A stretch of DNA of 55,069 nucleotides from Bacilli bacterium (GTDB lineage: Bacteria; Bacillota_I; Bacilli_A; RF39; UBA660), in assembly GCA_017511945.1 (NCBI GenBank), contig JAFWHR010000014.1:1-55069 (forward strand). The letters run 5' to 3'. The position numbers were made by a program, and so were the translations under genes. Positions 19,206 through 28,534 of the stretch are shown in pieces; position 1 is the first letter of the stretch, and each line of letters opens with the position of its first letter. The notes beneath the pieces were generated by a model that saw only the letters and a list, made by a program, of their open reading frames with translations, was not told the origin of the DNA and made no database searches.

Positions 19206-21576
19206 ATTCACTTCTTAAAGATTCAACCGGATCTTTCTTAGCGGCCATCTTAGATGGTATAGTTCCAGCAATGACATTTAAACCAGTACTTAATAATACT
19301 AGTATTAAAGCAGTACCAAATGGCATTTTTGCAATACCAGGTATTTTACCTAAAGCTTCAACTATCATACTAATTTGAATACAAAGTACAAAAGCTATAA
19401 ATACACCTAGTAATCCAGCAACCGCTCCTTCAATAATAGTCTCAGCTCTAAATACTCTAATTATATCTCTCTTAGAAGCACCAATTGCCCTTAAAATACC
19501 AATTTCTTTAGTTCTTTCTAAAACACTTATATAAGTTATTATACCAATCATTATAGATGAAACAATCAAACTAATAGCTACAAAACCAATTAAAACAAAT
19601 GAAATAATGTTAACTACGTTAGATATGCCACCAATTAAATTCTTCATCATATCAGAGTATTTAATAACTAAATCAGTTTTACCACTTTTTTTAACTTCAT
19701 CATTATATTTATCGATAAGTTTAACTATCTTATCTTTAGACTCATAATTTTTTGGATAAATACTTATAACAGAAGGTTCATCAATATCATATACACCTAA
19801 TTGCTTAGTGATAGCATCATATGTATTAGAAATACCATCAAATTCCTGACCAGTAATCACATTGGTAGTTTTATTATTGATCTGTCTACCATATATACTA
19901 GTCTTACTAATTTCATCAATAACATATTTAGTAAGATCACTTGAATAACCTACATAACTAGAAGAAGAATCTTTTTCTTTAACAACACCGACAATCTTAA
20001 TATCAAGACCATTATCAATAACATTCTTCATATATTCAGAATCATTACTATAATCGATAAAAATACCATTTTCTTCTTTATAGTAATCAGTATTTAAAAT
20101 TAACTTATAATTCTTATTGATTAAATCATTATAAGAATAACTAACAGACTGAACAGAATAATTTTCATCATTCTTTAACTTATCCATGTCTTCACTTAAA
20201 GTCTTTCTGTCTTTAATATTTAAAGCATATAATAGTGAATCACTAATAATGTTATCCTCGCCGACAACTAATACAATCTCATCATATCTCTTAGGTAAAG
20301 ATCCAGCTAAAAGTTCAAACTTTTTCTCATCATTTAACATAGTTTTAAATACAGAACTAACTTCATCAGATGTATTTAAATCAGAAGGATTAACCTTTAA
20401 ATAATCAGTAGTATAGACTTGTAAATCCAAATCATATGAATATATAATATCATTAGAATACTTCTTAAATGAGTTATTACTATCTATATATTTTTTAAAC
20501 TCTTTAGTGTTATTTTTTCTAGCAACACCTTTAGAAGATGAACTAGAACTTTTAACAATATCATCTTTAGAACAAATATGATTTTTATCACACTTTTTCT
20601 GATTTTTAGCTTCTTTTAAAGCCATACTAATAGAACCAAATAGATCATAATTAACTTTTTCAATATTTATAGGATAATCACTGAGTGAATCTTTCTCAAT
20701 ACTTTTCGCATAATTGTTAACTCCATTTGAAAGCGATAAAATAAGAGCAATTCCGATTATACCAATTGAACCGGCAAAAGCAGTTAAAAATGTTCTTCCT
20801 TTTTTAGTTAATAAATTGTTAAAAGAAAGAGATAGAGAAGTCAAAAGCGACATAGAAGTCTTTCTCATTTTTTTCTCATTTTTAACTTTTTCTTTACCAT
20901 CAAAAGGATTACTATCATTTACAATTAAACCATCTTTAAGTTCAATTATCCTATTAGAATACTCCTTAGCTAAATCAGGGTTGTGAGTTACCATAATTAC
21001 TAATTTATCTTTAGCAATCTCTTTAAGTAAATCCATTATTTGAATGCTCGTTTTAGAATCAAGTGCACCAGTTGGTTCATCTGCAAGAATAATTTCAGGA
21101 TTATTTACAATAGCCCTTGCAATAGCCACCCTCTGCATCTGCCCTCCAGAAAGCTGACTAGGTTTTTTATTAATGTGCTGCTTTAAACCAACTTTAGTTA
21201 AAGCATCTATTGCCCTTTTTTTTCTTTCAGTTTTAGATACTCCAGATAAAGTAAGCGCAATTTCAACATTTGCTAATACAGATTGATGCATAATCAAATT
21301 GTAATTTTGAAATATAAAACCAACTCTGTAATTACGATAAGAATCCCAATCTCTATCATCGTATTTTTTAGTGGAAATACCATCGATAATTAAATCGCCA
21401 GAATCATATTTATCAAGTCCCCCTATAATATTTAATAGAGTAGTCTTACCACTACCACTAGAACCTAAAATTGAAGTAAACTCATTTCTTCTAAAATTCA
21501 CATCAATTCCTTTTAGTACAGTCTGTTCGTTTTCACCAGCACTATAACTTTTTTTTATTTTCTTTAGTTCCAACAT
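19204..21576 (-). CDS. MacB-type ABC transporter, ATPase fused to FtsX-like permease
   Basis: 790 residues. The N-terminal ATPase has Walker [10 protein letters not shown] (38-46), signature LSGGQ (142-146) and Walker B ILADEP (163-168). Then come a first membrane segment near 265-285, a large extracytoplasmic domain of about 350 residues, and three C-terminal membrane segments with the FtsX-type motif [19 protein letters not shown]. The MacB/LolCDE-like family moves lipoproteins, peptides or antibiotics by mechanotransmission. In Bacillota such fused forms lie near peptide-resistance or envelope genes, but the substrate cannot be told. It stands alone with its own promoter and terminator; no two-component system is adjacent. 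Confidence 0.92.
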   Translation of the reverse strand: MLELKKIKKSYSAGENEQTVLKGIDVNFRRNEFTSILGSSGSGKTTLLNIIGGLDKYDSGDLIIDGISTKKYDDRDWDSYRNYRVGFIFQNYNLIMHQSVLANVEIALTLSGVSKTERKKRAIDALTKVGLKQHINKKPSQLSGGQMQRVAIARAIVNNPEIILADEPTGALDSKTSIQIMDLLKEIAKDKLVIMVTHNPDLAKEYSNRIIELKDGLIVNDSNPFDGKEKVKNEKKMRKTSMSLLTSLSLSFNNLLTKKGRTFLTAFAGSIGIIGIALILSLSNGVNNYAKSIEKDSLSDYPINIEKVNYDLFGSISMALKEAKNQKKCDKNHICSKDDIVKSSSSSSKGVARKNNTKEFKKYIDSNNSFKKYSNDIIYSYDLDLQVYTTDYLKVNPSDLNTSDEVSSVFKTMLNDEKKFELLAGSLPKRYDEIVLVVGEDNIISDSLLYALNIKDRKTLSEDMDKLKNDENYSVQSVSYSYNDLINKNYKLILNTDYYKEENGIFIDYSNDSEYMKNVIDNGLDIKIVGVVKEKDSSSSYVGYSSDLTKYVIDEISKTSIYGRQINNKTTNVITGQEFDGISNTYDAITKQLGVYDIDEPSVISIYPKNYESKDKIVKLIDKYNDEVKKSGKTDLVIKYSDMMKNLIGGISNVVNIISFVLIGFVAISLIVSSIMIGIITYISVLERTKEIGILRAIGASKRDIIRVFRAETIIEGAVAGLLGVFIAFVLCIQISMIVEALGKIPGIAKMPFGTALILVLLSTGLNVIAGTIPSKMAAKKDPVESLRSE

Positions 21577-21595
21577 AAAAACACTCCTCGCTCAT

Positions 21596-21623
21596 ATTGT
21601 ATCAGAAAAACAAAAAATTTCAA
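21596..21623 (-). promoter_or_regulatory. Promoter of the MacB-like transporter
   Basis: On the minus strand, TTGAAA (21623-21618), 16 bases, TACAAT (21601-21596) with TGA directly before it. Confidence 0.65.
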
Positions 21624-21670
21624 GTTTTAACATTTTTATGGTCATAAAAAAATTATTTATATATTATAAC

Positions 21671-21699
21671 AAAAAAAACCAGCCTTTAAAAGACTAGTT
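21671..21699 (-). terminator. Terminator downstream of tRNA-His
   Basis: On the minus strand, AACTAGTC...GGCTGGTT forms a stem with G-U pairs, followed by a run of T. Confidence 0.7.
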
Positions 21700-21738
21700 A
21701 ATATATTATACTCGAAAAAATCAAGTAATCTTCCTCTA

Positions 21739-21815
21739 TGGGGCGGAATATCGGGATCGAACCGATGCATAACGGAACCACAATCCGCCGTGTTAACCAC
21801 TTCACCAATTCCGCC
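21739..21815 (-). tRNA. tRNA-His (anticodon GTG)
   Basis: The minus strand folds into a cloverleaf. The acceptor stem GCGGAAT pairs with ATTCCGC. The extra G at -1, diagnostic of tRNA-His, pairs with C73. The anticodon stem is GCGGA/TCCGT around TTGTGGT (anticodon GTG), the T arm is ATCGG-TTCGATC-CCGAT, and CCA is encoded. It lies just after the SNF2 terminator and is the only tRNA in the window. Confidence 0.95.
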
Positions 21816-21819
21816 ATTT

Positions 21820-21858
21820 AAAAAGACATATATATTTTACCAATAAATATGTCTTTTT
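21820..21858 (-). terminator. SNF2 gene terminator that contains the tRNA-His promoter
   Basis: On the minus strand, AAAAAGACATAT and ATATGTCTTTTT form a 12-bp stem with a 15-base loop, ending in T, 12 bases after the SNF2-type stop codon. The tRNA-His gene begins only five bases beyond it. Confidence 0.75.
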
Positions 21859-21862
21859 GCAA
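21834..21862 (-). promoter_or_regulatory. tRNA-His promoter inside the terminator hairpin
   Basis: On the minus strand, TTGCAA (21862-21857), 17 bases, TAAAAT (21839-21834), with TGG before the -10. The elements overlap the terminator stem and loop, so the upstream terminator and the tRNA promoter share the same DNA. Confidence 0.7.
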
Positions 21863-21870
21863 GTCTTTTT

Positions 21871-24800
21871 TTACTTTTCTCTATTGTCCATTGAAAGTAA
21901 TAATTTGATATCTTTTTCAGTAAGACGAGAAAACTCATTTTCACCTCTAGAATCACCTTCAATTAATACTTCAGCAAGTTTTCTTTTTTTATTTTGAAGT
22001 TCTAAAATCCTCTCCTCAATTGTACCCTTACTAATTATTCTAATAACTTCAACAGTATTCTTTTGACCAATTCTGTGAGCCCTATCAGTAGCCTGATTTT
22101 CAACTTGCGGATTCCACCATAAATCCAAATGAATGACAACTGTGGCTGAAGTCAAATTAAGTCCAGTTCCACCAGATTTAATAGTTATCATAAAAACATC
22201 AGTGTCGTCATTATTAAAATTATCCACAAGTTCCATCCTTTTTTTCGCAGAAACCTCACCAGAAATATAATAATAAGATACTTTATTGTTACTTAAATGT
22301 TGACCAACCATATCCAAAGCCTTTTTATAAGAAGAAAACAGTAAAATCTTATGACCATTAGACTTCTCCATATTGATTATCTCCAGTAACTGTTGAATCT
22401 TAGAACTTTCACCCTTATAGTTATCAAAGACCAAAGAAGGATCAATACATATCTGTCTAAGTTTAGTGAGAAGCTGTAATATCTTAAATCTAGCCCCTTC
22501 AAAACCTTCAGTTTTTATCATCTCTTCCATACTTTCCTTAGTTTTTTGAACCTCAAAGGCATATATTTTTTTCTGTTTATCATTAAGTTCAATAAATATA
22601 TTGTTATCAATCTTATCAGGTAAATCTTTAACAACATCCTTTTTCTTTCTTCTCAAAATAAAATACTTAATCTGCTTATTTAAACTATCCAATCTTCTAA
22701 CACTATCTTCTTCCATATTCTTAACATTATAGAGAGATTGAAACTTCTTATTATTAGCCAAATAACCAGGCATTATAAAATCAAATATACTCCAAAGTTC
22801 CATTACAGAATTCTCTAAAGGAGTACCAGTAAGCGCAATTTTAACATTAGAGTTTAACTTTTTAACCGTTTTAGTCACACCAGCATGAGGATTCTTTATA
22901 TTTTGCGCCTCATCTATCGCAACGAGTTCAAACTTCATTTTCTCATATGTCTCAAAATCATTTCTAACTAGACCATAAGAAGTTATTAAAACATTTGTAT
23001 CTTTATCACTTTTAAGCTCAGCAAGTCTTTGCTCTTTATTAGCTGAAAAAACCTTGTAACTTAAATCAGGTGAAAATTTATCAAATTCCTTTTCCCAGTT
23101 ATAAATAAGAGAAGTAGGAGATACAATAAGTATCTTAGAATTAGGTTTTTCCTTTAAGATTAATTTAATTAAATAAATAAGTTGAATAGATTTTCCAAGT
23201 CCCATTTCGTCTGCAAGTATTCCACCAAACCCAGTCTTATAAATGTTATAAAGCCATTTAACCCCATAAGATTGATAATCTCTTAAAATTTTCAACTCAT
23301 TTTTAGATAAATCAATATTTTTATCTTTGTATTCATAAAAATTTTTAATAAGATCGTCAAATTGATTGTTAGTAGAAATTATTCCCCCATAACCACTTCT
23401 CAAACTATCCAAGTAAATAGCTCTATATTTTGGAATTACACCATGGCCTTCATCTATTTCTCTATTAGATAGACCCATCTCATCAGTTAAAGACCCAATT
23501 TTCTTTATATTTTCATCTTCAGACAAATCAATAATATTTCCATTTTTAAGTTTATGATATTTCTTTTTACTTTTAAGAGAGGATAAAACATCAGACAGTT
23601 CATCATCCTCAATTCCATCCAAATTAAATCCAAAAGACAAAATATTATCTTGACCGATAGAAAAAGATACAGAATTATTAGACCTCTTAACAATATCAGT
23701 TCCTTTAATTCTCTCAGATGTAAATACTTCATATTCATTCAAAGAGAATATACCTTCCTCTAAAAAATATCCTATGTCGTCAATGTCATCTAATATTATT
23801 TTACCATCCTTTACATCAAAATTAAGTTCTTGTAATCTCCCAAAAATATTACTTTCATAACCTTCATCTCTAACTATCCCATCAACTTTATCAAATATAT
23901 TGATTTCTTTATCACCATAGTTTAATTTAACTTTACACTCTATATCATTATATCTAAAATCGAAATATAGTCTAGCATCAGGACTTTTAGTTATCACAAT
24001 TTCATCAACATCATCGGATATATTAATATTGTTTTTAACAATAGGAATAATGCCATTTGTAACCTTATTGATGTATTCCTTTTTAAAGGCAAGTCCATCA
24101 AGTTCATTTTCTCTTAAGTAGTAAAACAGATCCATAAGTTTTTTAGAAAGTACGTAAAGCCTACTATCATCATATATATATCTAGCTCCCTTAACTAAAG
24201 TAGAAAAATCTTTAATGTTCTCAATTGTTAAATTGAAAATGTCTCCATCTTTAGTTAGATTTATAATAAATGGATTTTCATCCGATACCCCAAAGTACTG
24301 TCTATCATTAATAAAGTATTCCCTATCCTTAAGTAATTTCATAAATGAATCAATATTGTTACTAAATATAATGTCACCACTATTATCAGAAGTCCCTCCA
24401 CCATCATCAGTAAAATCTAAAATTCTTTTATCTTTACTATCAAAATAGTGAAAAGCAGGATCATAAGTAAAATTTTTACTCATTTTATAAGGCGTTTCAG
24501 AAATATAACTGCTTTTAAAAGAAGTATATTTACCTTTTAAAGTGTACAATCTTTCTTCTCCAATTCTGTATCTGACTGATAAATAGTAACCGTGATAATA
24601 CTCATAACCACTATCTAGAGATATCTCTAAATTTAATCTTTTTCTTATATTAGAACTTTTTGGTCTATAAAAGGTATCTATTATTTGTGAACTGATATCT
24701 AACATGTAAGACATATCATTATAATTTTCATCACTAAAAAGTTCACTTTCATATTTTAACGCACAAGCAGCTACATGTTTACAAGAGTAATAATTGTAAA

Positions 24801-25032
24801 ACTGAGGACATTCACATTCGTAGCTATCAAATTCCCTACTGTTTATATCAGTACTTATATTGACATTGTAATAAAAATCACCTCTTTGAGATTTAACTCT
24901 AAAATATAAATCTTTTTTATCTCCGTCTAATTCTGTTTTTAAAAGTTTTATAAATCTCGCATTATAGTTTAATCCCCTAATAAATGAAGAAGGACCAAGT
25001 TCTTCAGTAATATAATCATACATCTTTTTCAC
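21871..25032 (-). CDS. SWIM-domain SNF2/RapA-like DNA translocase
   Basis: 1053 residues. A SWIM zinc finger (CEC...CKH, about 73-86) is followed by a long unrecognised middle region. The C-terminal SNF2 helicase core has DEMGLGKS near 610, AIDEAQN near 707, LTGTPLENS, and RAHRIGQ in motif VI. Such proteins remodel DNA-protein or RNA polymerase complexes; the bacterial role of the SWIM-SNF2 form is not well known. The start is GTG 25032 after AGAGGTGA; ATG 25023, with its own AGGTGA, is an equal alternative. It is divergent from the cotJ genes. Confidence 0.93.
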   Translation of the reverse strand: MKKMYDYITEELGPSSFIRGLNYNARFIKLLKTELDGDKKDLYFRVKSQRGDFYYNVNISTDINSREFDSYECECPQFYNYYSCKHVAACALKYESELFSDENYNDMSYMLDISSQIIDTFYRPKSSNIRKRLNLEISLDSGYEYYHGYYLSVRYRIGEERLYTLKGKYTSFKSSYISETPYKMSKNFTYDPAFHYFDSKDKRILDFTDDGGGTSDNSGDIIFSNNIDSFMKLLKDREYFINDRQYFGVSDENPFIINLTKDGDIFNLTIENIKDFSTLVKGARYIYDDSRLYVLSKKLMDLFYYLRENELDGLAFKKEYINKVTNGIIPIVKNNINISDDVDEIVITKSPDARLYFDFRYNDIECKVKLNYGDKEINIFDKVDGIVRDEGYESNIFGRLQELNFDVKDGKIILDDIDDIGYFLEEGIFSLNEYEVFTSERIKGTDIVKRSNNSVSFSIGQDNILSFGFNLDGIEDDELSDVLSSLKSKKKYHKLKNGNIIDLSEDENIKKIGSLTDEMGLSNREIDEGHGVIPKYRAIYLDSLRSGYGGIISTNNQFDDLIKNFYEYKDKNIDLSKNELKILRDYQSYGVKWLYNIYKTGFGGILADEMGLGKSIQLIYLIKLILKEKPNSKILIVSPTSLIYNWEKEFDKFSPDLSYKVFSANKEQRLAELKSDKDTNVLITSYGLVRNDFETYEKMKFELVAIDEAQNIKNPHAGVTKTVKKLNSNVKIALTGTPLENSVMELWSIFDFIMPGYLANNKKFQSLYNVKNMEEDSVRRLDSLNKQIKYFILRRKKKDVVKDLPDKIDNNIFIELNDKQKKIYAFEVQKTKESMEEMIKTEGFEGARFKILQLLTKLRQICIDPSLVFDNYKGESSKIQQLLEIINMEKSNGHKILLFSSYKKALDMVGQHLSNNKVSYYYISGEVSAKKRMELVDNFNNDDTDVFMITIKSGGTGLNLTSATVVIHLDLWWNPQVENQATDRAHRIGQKNTVEVIRIISKGTIEERILELQNKKRKLAEVLIEGDSRGENEFSRLTEKDIKLLLSMDNREK

Positions 25033-25052
25033 CTAAATTCACCTCTTAAAAT

Positions 25053-25081
25053 ATAATACTATAGCTTTAAATAATAGGCAA
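25053..25081 (-). promoter_or_regulatory. Promoter of the SNF2-type gene
   Basis: On the minus strand, TTGCCT (25081-25076), 17 bases, TATTAT (25058-25053). Confidence 0.6.
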
Positions 25082-25085
25082 ATAA

Positions 25086-25115
25086 CTATACTCCTTTTAT
25101 ATCGTAACATACCAT
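25086..25115 (+). promoter_or_regulatory. Possible sigma-E promoter of the cotJ genes
   Basis: CTATACT (25086-25092) and CATACCAT (25108-25115), 15 bases apart, resemble the mother-cell sigma-E pattern (ATATT-like -35, CATACA-T -10) with one -10 mismatch. No clear sigma-A promoter is seen on this strand. This fits spore-coat expression but rests on similarity only. Confidence 0.4.
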
Positions 25116-25133
25116 AATCTAGGAGGTAATTAG

Positions 25134-25619
25134 ATGAATAACTATTTCAATATGATTAAAAGTCAAAATGAAAAATCAAACAAAAGTGATATAAAACTAA
25201 AAAACAAACTAAAAAAACAAGCTGGAGATAACATGACCTTTAATATGCCCGGTTATAATAATGACTCAAATCCATCAAATCTTTACGACGTATATAACGG
25301 TTTTATAAGAGGAAATATGTTTAAACAGCTTTATAATAGGTACAAATTAGATAGACCATATGACGTTAAACCAATGAATAGACAAGCAGAAATACTAACA
25401 AAAGTCGATGCATATTGTTTTGCTGCTCATGATTTAAATCTATATTTAGATACACATCCAAACGATAGAGATATGATAAAACTGTTTAAAGAACTGTCTG
25501 AAGATTCTAAACAGGCAGTAAGAGAATATGAAAAAGACTATGGACCACTATTTGTTGATTCAAGTACTTCATACCCTTGGCAGTGGAACACATCACCATG
25601 GCCATGGGAAAACGATTAA
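25134..25619 (+). CDS. Spore-coat protein, CotJA-like segment fused to CotJB
   Basis: 161 residues. The C-terminal 85 residues match CotJB: MNRQAEILTKVDAYCFAAHD, LYLDTHPNDRDMIK, and the Trp-rich end PWPWEND. Ahead of this lies NGFIRGNMFKQLYNRYKLDR (about 56-75), similar to the short CotJA-type motif that in other spore formers is a separate small gene. The N-terminal 40 residues are Lys/Asn-rich linker. It would be a forespore-surface inner-coat component made in the mother cell. AGGAGG precedes the ATG, and cotJC follows 13 bases later. The CotJB call is strong; the CotJA part is probable. Confidence 0.85.
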   Translation: MNNYFNMIKSQNEKSNKSDIKLKNKLKKQAGDNMTFNMPGYNNDSNPSNLYDVYNGFIRGNMFKQLYNRYKLDRPYDVKPMNRQAEILTKVDAYCFAAHDLNLYLDTHPNDRDMIKLFKELSEDSKQAVREYEKDYGPLFVDSSTSYPWQWNTSPWPWEND

Positions 25620-25632
25620 GGAGGTTTTATAG

Positions 25633-26196
25633 ATGTGGAAATATGAAAAGAAACTGCAGTATCCAGTAAACATAAAAAATAGAGATTTAAATATGGCTAA
25701 AACCATATTGACACAGTATGGTGGACCAGCAGGCGAACTTGCAGCCGCATGGCAATATCTAGATCAAAGATACATAATGCCAGATGATAGAGGAAAAGCC
25801 CTACTTACAGATATTGGAACAGAAGAACTTGCCCATGTAGAAATTATATCAGCAATGTTATATCAACTAATGAAAGGAGCTACCAAAGAAGAATTAAAAA
25901 AAGCTGGATTAGACAGCCAATATGCTCAGTTTGGTAAAGACCTGTTCCCATCAGATGCATTTGGAAATCCATTTACAATGACATATATAAAAGTTTCAGG
26001 TGATTACATAGCCGACATCGAAAGTAATATGGGAGCCGAACAAAGAGCTAGAGCAACCTATGAACACCTAATGGACTTAACAGATGATCCTGATGTGTTA
26101 GGTCCACTTTCATTTTTAAGACAAAGAGAAATAATACACTACCAGAGATTCAAAGAACTGAGAAATTATTATTTAGAAATGAAAACCGACGGATAA
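25633..26196 (+). CDS. cotJC: Spore-coat CotJC, manganese-catalase-like protein
   Basis: 187 residues of ferritin-like four-helix fold. It opens MWKYEKKLQYPVNIK, as CotJC does. Metal-ligand motifs are visible: GELAAAWQYL, GTEELAHVEI (Glu and His), and the C-terminal REIIHYQRFKEL with Glu-x-x-His. Predicted to be a manganese catalase in the spore coat. AAGGAGG precedes the ATG. It forms a two-gene operon with the CotJA/B fusion. Confidence 0.94.
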   Translation: MWKYEKKLQYPVNIKNRDLNMAKTILTQYGGPAGELAAAWQYLDQRYIMPDDRGKALLTDIGTEELAHVEIISAMLYQLMKGATKEELKKAGLDSQYAQFGKDLFPSDAFGNPFTMTYIKVSGDYIADIESNMGAEQRARATYEHLMDLTDDPDVLGPLSFLRQREIIHYQRFKELRNYYLEMKTDG

Positions 26197-26212
26197 ATCT
26201 GTTGGTTTTTAT
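26182..26212 (+). terminator. Terminator after cotJC
   Basis: AAAACCGACGGA / TCTGTTGGTTTT is a 12-bp stem with two G-U pairs and a 4-base loop, then T. It overlaps the cotJC end. Confidence 0.75.
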
Positions 26213-26272
26213 AATAGATAAATATCACAAAAAAACCATTTTTGATGTATAATAAAAAAAGGTGAAATAATT

Positions 26273-28534
26273 ATGAAGTATGACATAAAAGATGGAGATT
26301 TAATCATAACCCCAAACCACATAAAAGAAGAAATATTAAAAGAAATATCAAAAGATAAAAAAATAATTAACTGCAAATTCATGACATTAAACAAACTAAA
26401 GGAATATCTATTTAAAACGTATGATGAATATACCTTATATAGAGTAATGAAAAAGTATAATTTGAAATATAAAATAGCCAAAGAATACCTAGATAATATA
26501 TATTTTAAAGATGTAATTTCAATAAATAATTACTTAAAGGAAAATAATCTACTAATAAAAAAAACTTTTCCAAATTTTAAAAGAATAATCATAATAGGTT
26601 ACAAAACATTAGAACTATACATTTTAGATAGATTAAAAATGAATGTACAATATTTAAATACTAAAGAAGAAAAGTATATTCATCAAGTACACGAATTTAA
26701 TAATCAAACTGACGAGATAGTATATATAGCTGAAAAGATAATTGAAAACTTAAAAGAAGTAACTCCAAATCAGATCAAATTAGTTATTCCAAATAGTGAA
26801 TATATAGTAGAAATTCAAAGAATATTTAAAATGTTTAATATACCTTTAAATATCAAAAATAACAGTAAAATATACTCATCAAAGACAGTAAGAGATTTCA
26901 TAGATGTTTTAAAAAAGACAAAAGATATGAATACTTCATTAGAATTAATAACAAAAAACGAAATATATAATACTATAATAGACATAATAAATAAACTTTA
27001 TAAGATAAAAAACGTAGATGACACCTACATCGAAATACTGGAAAACAAATTGAAAGAAACATCACAAAAAAATCAATACAAAGAAGGAGCCATAGATGTA
27101 ATACCATTTGAAGATATCCACAGTAAAAATAACTTTTACTTTATACTAGGATTTAATCAAAACAATATCCCTAAAATATTTTCTGATGATGATCTTTTGT
27201 CAGATAAAGAAAAAAAACACCTAGGAATGTTTACATCTATAGAAAAAAACAAACTAGAAAAAGAAAAAGTAAAAGACATTCTTACCACATATCCAAATAT
27301 ATATATATCATACAAATTAGAAGATAAATTTTCTACATATTACCCATCATCAATGATAAAAGAATTAAACTTAGAAGTGATAAAAGGAAGAAAGCCAAAA
27401 TTAAAGTATTCAAATGATTATAATAAAGTACTACTTTCCATCCTTTTAGATGATTACATAAACTATGGAGAAAAAGACAAAAGGTTGTACCCACTATGTA
27501 GTACATATAAAGATATAGAATATAAAACATATATTAATGAATTTAAAAAGATAAGTAATTTAAAACAGTATTTACCAAAACCATTTAACCTTTCATATAC
27601 ATCTATAAATAATTACTTTTTATGTCCATTTAAATTTTACATCGAAAACGTTTTAAAACTAAGTAAAATAACTGATGATTTTCCAATATTAATAGGTAGT
27701 CTAGTACATTATACACTTCAAAACATGTATGAAAAAGACTTTGACATTGACACATGTTTTAATACATACCTAAAAAATGTAGACATTTCACCCAGACAAG
27801 AATTTTTTATAAAAAAGATAAAAAACATTTTAAAAGAAGAAATAAAGGTAATAAAAATCCAAGATAATAATTCAAAGTTTAAAGAAATAATAAATGAAAA
27901 GAAAATCACAATTGACAAAGGAAATAACATTACATTTACAGGCATAATTGACAAAATAAGTAAACTAGATGATTACATAATTATTACAGATTATAAGACA
28001 GGAAGCAATATGTCAAATCTAGAAGGAATAGACGAGGGATTAAATCTTCAACTTCCCTCGTACATATACCTGATAAAAAAAGGACTAAATAGAGATTATA
28101 AAATAGCTGGTTTCTACCTACAAAAACTTCTTCATTCTAAACAATTAGACAAAGATATAGACATAACTGAAAATTTAAAATTAAACGGTTATACGATTAA
28201 CGATGAAAAAATAATAAACAAAATCGATAAAACATATGAAAATAGTAAAACAATTAAAGGTATGAAAAAGACGAAAACCGGATTTTACAAATATGCAAAA
28301 CTAATTGAAGAAAGTGAAATAGAAAAAATAGAAAACATAGTAGAAGAAAATATAGAAAAGGTAATTAAAGGAGTAGAAGAAGGATATTTCCCAATTAAAC
28401 CAAAAAAAGTAAAAAGAAAAAACATAAGCTGTAAATACTGTAAATATCAAGACTTGTGTTACTATAAAGAGGATGATATAAAGTATTTAAAATTAAAACC
28501 ATTAAAAGAGATAGTAGGTGATCAAAATGCCTAA
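26273..28534 (+). CDS. addB: AddB/RexB-like nuclease subunit, short form
   Basis: 753 residues; likely partner of AddA in double-strand-break end processing. The C-terminal nuclease has FTGIIDKI and ITDYKTG (Asp573, Lys575). Four cysteines for an AddB-type Fe-S cluster are visible: Cys451 in FLCPFKFYIEN and Cys720, 723 and 729 in CKYCKYQDLC. It is far shorter than B. subtilis AddB (about 1160). The N-terminus (DLIITPNHIKEE) has no Walker A, as also in lactococcal RexB. A TATAAT at 26248-26253 and AGGTGA precede the ATG. It overlaps addA by 8 bases. Confidence 0.88.
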   Translation: MKYDIKDGDLIITPNHIKEEILKEISKDKKIINCKFMTLNKLKEYLFKTYDEYTLYRVMKKYNLKYKIAKEYLDNIYFKDVISINNYLKENNLLIKKTFPNFKRIIIIGYKTLELYILDRLKMNVQYLNTKEEKYIHQVHEFNNQTDEIVYIAEKIIENLKEVTPNQIKLVIPNSEYIVEIQRIFKMFNIPLNIKNNSKIYSSKTVRDFIDVLKKTKDMNTSLELITKNEIYNTIIDIINKLYKIKNVDDTYIEILENKLKETSQKNQYKEGAIDVIPFEDIHSKNNFYFILGFNQNNIPKIFSDDDLLSDKEKKHLGMFTSIEKNKLEKEKVKDILTTYPNIYISYKLEDKFSTYYPSSMIKELNLEVIKGRKPKLKYSNDYNKVLLSILLDDYINYGEKDKRLYPLCSTYKDIEYKTYINEFKKISNLKQYLPKPFNLSYTSINNYFLCPFKFYIENVLKLSKITDDFPILIGSLVHYTLQNMYEKDFDIDTCFNTYLKNVDISPRQEFFIKKIKNILKEEIKVIKIQDNNSKFKEIINEKKITIDKGNNITFTGIIDKISKLDDYIIITDYKTGSNMSNLEGIDEGLNLQLPSYIYLIKKGLNRDYKIAGFYLQKLLHSKQLDKDIDITENLKLNGYTINDEKIINKIDKTYENSKTIKGMKKTKTGFYKYAKLIEESEIEKIENIVEENIEKVIKGVEEGYFPIKPKKVKRKNISCKYCKYQDLCYYKEDDIKYLKLKPLKEIVGDQNA

